NCBI RefSeq assembly: GCF_029953285.1
Contig: NZ_JASAOI010000027.1
Location: forward strand, 1-64,000
Origin: Yinghuangia seranimata
Lineage (GTDB): Bacteria; Actinomycetota; Actinomycetes; Streptomycetales; Streptomycetaceae
Length of the DNA stretch: 64,000 nt
Direction of reading: 5' to 3'
Shown here: positions 61,015-64,000 of the stretch, piece by piece
How positions within the stretch are numbered: position 1 is the first letter of the stretch
Layout: each line of letters opens with the position of its first letter
The notes under the pieces: model-generated
Databases searched by the model: none
What the model was told of the DNA's origin: nothing
The model's input: the letters and a program-made list of their open reading frames with translations, nothing else
Made by a program: the position numbers and the translations under genes

Positions 61015-63828
61015 TTGACCGCGTTTCTGAAGCGAACCGTGGCCGCCGCGTGCGCGGCCGCGTCCGTATCGTTCGTCCTGCCGGCGCTGACCTCGCCGGC
61101 GTACGCCTCCCCGGTGACCGTGACGGCGGCGCCGGGCGTTCCGGCCGTCTTCGCGCCCGCCGTCGTTCCCGCCGCGGTGCCTGCGGCTGCCGCCGCCGGA
61201 TATGTGAGCCGCCCGGACCTGCCGCGGTTCCACGCCGATACGACCACGCCGGGACGGCCGCACGACGGCGCGCTGTTCACGTCCTTCACGGGGCAGAGTG
61301 CAGGCGGAAACGTTCCTGCCATGGTGGTGTACGACAACACCGGCGAGCCGCTGGGGATCCAGTCCGGCGGCACCGGTGCCCGCCCCGTCCGGTACGCGTG
61401 GGGCGAGGGCATGGCCGCCTTCACCGCGCCGAACCGGTGGGACATCTACGACGACTGGGGGCACAAAGCCGCGTCCATCCCGGTCGATTCCGTCGCCCCG
61501 CACACGGGCGCGTCGATCGCGGTGAACGTCTCCGGCGAGATCGCGGTCGTCAGCGGCACGCAGGAGGTCACGGCCGACCTGCGGCCGTACGGCGGCCCGG
61601 AGAACGGCCGGGTCCTCGTCGCCACGGTGAAGAGTGTGGCCGTGCGGACCGGCGAAGTCCTGTGGGAGTGGCGGAGCCTGACTGCCGGTCAGGAATCCTT
61701 GCCGGACCAGGGGCCGATCCCCCTGTCGGACAGCTACCGGACCGCCTCCACCCGGACGTTCGACTACCTGGGCCTGAGCAGCGTCGCGTACTCGCGCGAC
61801 GGTCGCTACGTGTACGTCAGCGCGCGCGGCACCAGCGCCGTCTATCAGCTCGACGCCGCCACCGGGCAGATCGTCGCGACGCTCGGCGGCAAGCACCCCA
61901 CGCTGACCGGCCCCGCCGACATGCCGACCCCGAACAAGCCGTTCTCCGTGGCCGTGCACGACGACGGGGCGGTCTACGTAGGCGACGTGAACCCGGGGAC
62001 GGGCACCGCGCGCGGCTTGGTGTACAAGACCGGGACGGACGGTTCGGTCCGACTGCTGAAGTCCGTGGCCCCGGACTCCGCCCCGCAGGTCACAGACACG
62101 ACCAAGGGCGCCTTCCAGCCCGTGAGTTACGCGGTCTCCTTCGGCGGTACCTACGCGGGCCTGCTGTCCGCGGGCAACTGGTCGGCGGAGTACGACGTCA
62201 ACGGCCAGCTGGTGTTCACCGCGACGACGCCGCAGGGGGCGTCCCCCACCACCCGCGGTATGTGGCCGAGCAGCGCGTGGAAGACCAGGCCCGACGTGGG
62301 GGCGCTGCCCTCCGAGTCGGGCGGCACCGACGTCTACGCGAGCTGGAACGGCACCGACGTGCAGGCCTGGCGCGTCTCCGTCGGCCCCGACGCGGACCAC
62401 CTGCGCGTCGTGGCGACCACGCCGCGCGCCGGGTTCGAGACGCGGATCGGCGCGTCGTACACGTCCTCGGACGTCGTCACCCGCGTCGAGGCGCTCGGCC
62501 GCAGCGGGGAGGTCCTCGGGCGCACCGACCGCGTCGCGCTGGCGCAGGTCGCCCAGGCGTACGCGGCGGCGGGCGGGAGCGAGAAGCTCGGCGCGTTCGT
62601 CTCCCGCACCGAGAGCGACGGCGAAGTCAGCGTCAGCTACATGCACGGCACCGTCACCTGGAGGCCCGCCACCGGCGCGCACGCCGTCGCCGGGGTGATC
62701 TGGGACTACCTGGCCCGCGGCAACTCGCTCGGCGCGCCCGTGTCCGACGAGTACACGCCGGCGGGATCCACCACGCCGCGCCAGGACTTCGACCGCGGAA
62801 CGGTCTACGCCCTGCCGGCCGGTGCCGTCACCATGGCCGGCCCCTGGCTGACGCGGTACCGCGAACTCGGCGGCGAGCAGGGCCCCCTGGGGCTGCCCGC
62901 GGCCGACGTCAGCTCGGTGCGCGTGCCCGGCGGTGACATGTACGTCCAGAAGTTCCAGAACGGCGCGATCACCGGCACCTACGTCAACAGCACGCAGGAA
63001 CTGCACGGGATCTGGGGCGACATCTACACCAAGTGGAACGCGGCGGGCGGCGTCACCGGCCCGCTCGGCATGCCGCTCATGGAGGAGAACACGACGTCCG
63101 ACGGCGGCCGCTACGTGCACTTCTCCAACTACTGGAGCATCTTCTGGTCCCCGGCGACCGGTGCGCACACGGTCGACGCCGACGTCCGCACCAAATGGGC
63201 GGAACTGGGCTGGCAGGGCGGCTTCCTCGGCTACCCGGTCACCGACAGCACCGCGTCGGCGGGCGGGCGCGTCGTGCACTTCCAGCGCGGCACGGTCGCC
63301 TGGAGCCCGGCGACCGGAGCCCACGAGGTGCACGGCGGCATTCGCGACGTCTGGATGGCGAACGGCGCCGAGCGCGGCGGGCTCGGCTTCCCGCTGGCGG
63401 ACGAACTGGGCGCGGCCGACGGGGTGGGGCGTTACAACCACTTCTCCGGCGGGGCCTCGATCTTCTGGAGCCCGGCCACCGGCGCGCACATCGTGCAGCG
63501 CGGCATCCGCGACAAGTGGGCGGCGCTCGGCTGGCAGGGCGGCGTGCTCGGCTACCCGACGAGCGACGAGCAGTCGACGCCCGCCGGGACCGGTCGCTTC
63601 AACACGTTCGAGCGCGGCTCCATCTACTGGACGTCGTGGGGCGGCACCGCGGCGGTGCGTGGCGGAATGCTGAGCACCTGGGCGTCGTTGGGATACGAGA
63701 ACAGCCGCCTCGGTTACCCGCGCAGCGACGAGTACCGCACGGACGACGGGCGCCAGCGGCAGGACTTCGACGGCGGATGGATCTTCTGGGACCCGCGTAG
63801 CCAGAAGACGACCGTCCACTACTACTGA
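61015..63828 (+). CDS. Secreted beta-propeller (arylsulfotransferase-like) protein with C-terminal LGFP repeats
   Basis: 937 residues from a TTG at 61015, chosen because GAGGAA lies 8 nt upstream and a signal peptide follows at once (FLKRTVAAACAAASVSFVLP, cleavage near AYA-SP). An ATG at 60904 would add 37 Arg-rich residues. Residues ~70-520 resemble a quinoprotein/arylsulfotransferase beta-propeller (AMVVYDNTGEPLGIQ, DYLGLSSVAYSRDGRYVYVS, YQLDAATGQIVATLGG). The C-terminus carries about eight LGFP-type repeats (LGAPVSDEYTP, LGYPVTDSTAS, LGFPLADELGA, LGYPTSDEQST). LGFP repeats associate with the actinobacterial cell wall. Enzyme activity is unproven. Confidence 0.88.
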   Translation: MTAFLKRTVAAACAAASVSFVLPALTSPAYASPVTVTAAPGVPAVFAPAVVPAAVPAAAAAGYVSRPDLPRFHADTTTPGRPHDGALFTSFTGQSAGGNVPAMVVYDNTGEPLGIQSGGTGARPVRYAWGEGMAAFTAPNRWDIYDDWGHKAASIPVDSVAPHTGASIAVNVSGEIAVVSGTQEVTADLRPYGGPENGRVLVATVKSVAVRTGEVLWEWRSLTAGQESLPDQGPIPLSDSYRTASTRTFDYLGLSSVAYSRDGRYVYVSARGTSAVYQLDAATGQIVATLGGKHPTLTGPADMPTPNKPFSVAVHDDGAVYVGDVNPGTGTARGLVYKTGTDGSVRLLKSVAPDSAPQVTDTTKGAFQPVSYAVSFGGTYAGLLSAGNWSAEYDVNGQLVFTATTPQGASPTTRGMWPSSAWKTRPDVGALPSESGGTDVYASWNGTDVQAWRVSVGPDADHLRVVATTPRAGFETRIGASYTSSDVVTRVEALGRSGEVLGRTDRVALAQVAQAYAAAGGSEKLGAFVSRTESDGEVSVSYMHGTVTWRPATGAHAVAGVIWDYLARGNSLGAPVSDEYTPAGSTTPRQDFDRGTVYALPAGAVTMAGPWLTRYRELGGEQGPLGLPAADVSSVRVPGGDMYVQKFQNGAITGTYVNSTQELHGIWGDIYTKWNAAGGVTGPLGMPLMEENTTSDGGRYVHFSNYWSIFWSPATGAHTVDADVRTKWAELGWQGGFLGYPVTDSTASAGGRVVHFQRGTVAWSPATGAHEVHGGIRDVWMANGAERGGLGFPLADELGAADGVGRYNHFSGGASIFWSPATGAHIVQRGIRDKWAALGWQGGVLGYPTSDEQSTPAGTGRFNTFERGSIYWTSWGGTAAVRGGMLSTWASLGYENSRLGYPRSDEYRTDDGRQRQDFDGGWIFWDPRSQKTTVHYY

Positions 63829-63894
63829 ACCACCGGCCGGTCCACGACGGCCCGGAACGGCCTGAACGACGGTGCCACTCAAGGGGGATCGCAC

Positions 63895-64000
63895 ATGCGT
63901 TACCGGCTCTTCGGGAACACGGGGCTGCGCGTATCGGAGTTGTTCTTCGGGGCGATGACGTTCGGGGACGCGGGGACGGTCGGGGCGGCGCCGGAGGAGT
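63895..64000 (+). CDS. Aldo/keto reductase (N-terminal part)
   Basis: Starts at ATG 63895 with AAGGGGGAT upstream and runs off the window after 35 codons. MRYRLFGNTGLRVSELFFGA and MTFGDAG match the N-terminus of the aldo/keto reductase barrel (RxLGxTGLxVSxLxLGxMTFG). The catalytic residues lie outside. It follows the LGFP gene by 66 bp on the same strand. Confidence 0.82.
   Translation, partial: MRYRLFGNTGLRVSELFFGAMTFGDAGTVGAAPEE

Overview
The window is chromosomal DNA of a very GC-rich actinomycete. The gene content and order (UPF0182 protein, aroA-rsgA-hisN, sigR-rsrA, dasR-dasABCD) match the core chromosome of Streptomycetales, the order that includes Streptomyces, Yinghuangia and Embleya. 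I infer order level only. Most genes have strong GC bias at third codon positions, GTG and TTG starts are common, and no phage, plasmid or transposase gene is visible.

Layout. 0-15 kb is a conserved housekeeping stretch: the N-terminus of a ThiF-like protein, an M48/YgjP-type peptidase, a TerD-AIM24 fusion followed by two stand-alone AIM24 proteins, a NUDIX hydrolase, a zinc-dependent protease-like protein, an unusual SDR protein, MoaE, a PDZ/Lon-type membrane protease, a PPA1357-type protein and a large UPF0182 membrane protein. 15.1-22.0 kb is a catabolic cassette (aldehyde dehydrogenase, D-aminoacylase-type amidohydrolase, cytochrome P450, Gfo/Idh oxidoreductase) bounded by two identical initiator tRNA genes. 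22-28 kb holds a long Sel1/TPR protein, a NitT/TauT-type ABC transporter and a truncated HEAT-like gene. 28-36 kb holds a rhomboid-like protein with a divergent TetR regulator, a Fur-type regulator divergent from a catalase, a CBS protein, hisN, and three copies of a structured palindromic repeat. 36-40.5 kb is a small accessory block (TetR, ferritin-like di-iron protein, HAD phosphatase, DUF2087, DUF4097 and DUF2231 proteins).

40.5-49 kb returns to core genes: rsgA, aroA, an SRAP peptidase, an alpha/beta hydrolase, the thiol-stress pair sigR-rsrA with a textbook SigR promoter, an HD-GYP protein, and a SigE-family sigma factor overlapping a candidate anti-sigma gene. 49-53.4 kb carries biotin genes (bsaP-like, bioB, bioD) separated by a thioesterase and a TPP enzyme. 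53.7-60.8 kb is the chitin/N-acetylglucosamine module: dasR, divergent dasA-dasB-dasC-dasD, then a SIS-domain isomerase/deaminase in place of the usual NagB; two DasR-type operators lie upstream of dasA. The window ends with a secreted LGFP-repeat protein and the start of an aldo/keto reductase.

The most novel-looking signal is a family of ~250-300 bp elements (28257-28560, 34707-34959, and 35161-35418 inverted). Each has an outer 11-15 bp perfect inverted repeat, an inner 26 bp near-perfect inverted repeat, and conserved non-palindromic flanks. Two of the copies face each other across an AT-rich spacer that itself contains a strong hairpin.
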